A stretch of DNA of 32,005 bases from UBA2942 sp045127535 (GTDB taxonomy: Bacteria > Bacillota > Clostridia > Lachnospirales > Lachnospiraceae), in the NCBI GenBank assembly GCA_045127535.1, contig JBGVQN010000050.1:1-32005 (forward strand), read 5' to 3'. A model generated the notes under the pieces. The model did not search any database. It worked only from the letters and a program-made list of their open reading frames with translations, and was not told the origin of the DNA. The position numbers were made by a program, and so were the translations under genes. Below, in pieces: positions 31,837 through 32,005 of this stretch. How positions within the stretch are numbered: position 1 is the stretch's first letter; every line of letters starts with the position of its first letter.

Positions 31837-31892
31837 GCTTTTTTTGCGAAATCTGCAAATATGTACTCATAGTATAATTATCGTTGGCAAAC

Positions 31893-31922
31893 AAAAAAGG
31901 GAAGAAGCCGAAACCTCTTCCC
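31893..31922 (-). terminator. Minus-strand intrinsic terminator
   Basis: GGGAAGA/TCTTCCC stem (31899-31905, 31916-31922) followed on the minus strand by TTTTTTG. It would end a minus-strand transcript from the right, just upstream of the rpmB promoter. No gene for it is visible in the window. Confidence 0.7.
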
Positions 31923-31979
31923 AATCATACAGAAATGCCTTATGATTAGGTTGACAAGAAAAAAACGTAAGGAGTCTGT

Positions 31980-32005
31980 ATGATGAATACTATAATAAAG
32001 GAAAA
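31980..32005 (+). CDS. Possible start of a gene running off the window
   Basis: AAGGAG (31969-31974) lies 5 nt before ATG 31980, which opens MMNTIIKE and stays open to the edge. TTGACA at 31951-31956 lacks a well spaced -10 box. Only eight codons are seen, so no family can be named. It would be divergent from rpmB. Confidence 0.4.

Noticed and set aside
31670..31924. 84-codon minus-strand frame
   Set aside because: It covers the rpmB promoter, leader and an upstream terminator and overlaps rpmB in another frame.
1..32005. CRISPR array, prophage, integrase or replication origin
   Set aside because: No spaced direct repeats of CRISPR type, phage genes, recombinases or clustered DnaA boxes were noticed by eye.

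Overview
The window looks like chromosomal core genome of a low-to-mid GC Firmicute of the class Clostridia, most likely a gut Lachnospiraceae (Blautia/Dorea/Mediterraneibacter-like). This is inferred from gene content (Mini-RNase III after cysS, rimO-pgsA-cinA, the sporulation gene ytfJ, C4 zinc-ribbon L28, T-box control of cysE-cysS), strong AGGAGG-type ribosome sites and sigma-A promoters. I cannot name the species.

Layout. 1-2473: a CPBP membrane protease gene and a family 2 glycosyltransferase gene, separated by a 225-bp palindromic MITE-like element with 16-bp perfect terminal inverted repeats and an 11-bp target duplication. 2492-3530 (minus): a PAP2-family membrane phosphatase, two palindromes, tRNA-Met and tRNA-Val with promoter and terminator. 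3669-5312: diacylglycerol-kinase-like lipid kinase and ispF, whose product ends in a Cys-Gly tail. 5342-9398: a Cys-specifier T-box leader, then cysE, cysS, mrnC and rlmB. 9501-9664: tRNA-Thr unit. About 9911-12614: a broken GH3 beta-glucosidase gene of the domain-swapped type. 12621-21203: glnS, a DUF6062-like Cys-rich protein, a membrane-anchored Ig-like protein, argS and an SNF2 helicase with a SWIM zinc finger. 21294-22115 (minus): a sortase. 22283-24475: a structured leader, yicC, gmk and rpoZ. 24616-31380: rimO, pgsA, cinA, two unrecognised genes, a DUF2953 (ytfI-like) gene, ytfJ and a 45-residue membrane protein whose start lies inside a terminator-like hairpin. 31536-31836 (minus): rpmB. 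At the right edge a plus-strand gene may begin.

Most genes are translation, RNA-processing, nucleotide and lipid housekeeping. I see no phage, CRISPR, defence or biosynthetic cluster. The least ordinary items are the MITE-like element, a related pair of short palindromes (3248-3294, 5659-5703), the IspF tail, the GH3 lesions, the yicC leader, the unrecognised genes between cinA and ytfJ, and the hairpin/small-gene overlap after ytfJ. No homology search or folding program was run; family names rest on motif recognition, and start codons were chosen from ribosome-site spacing.
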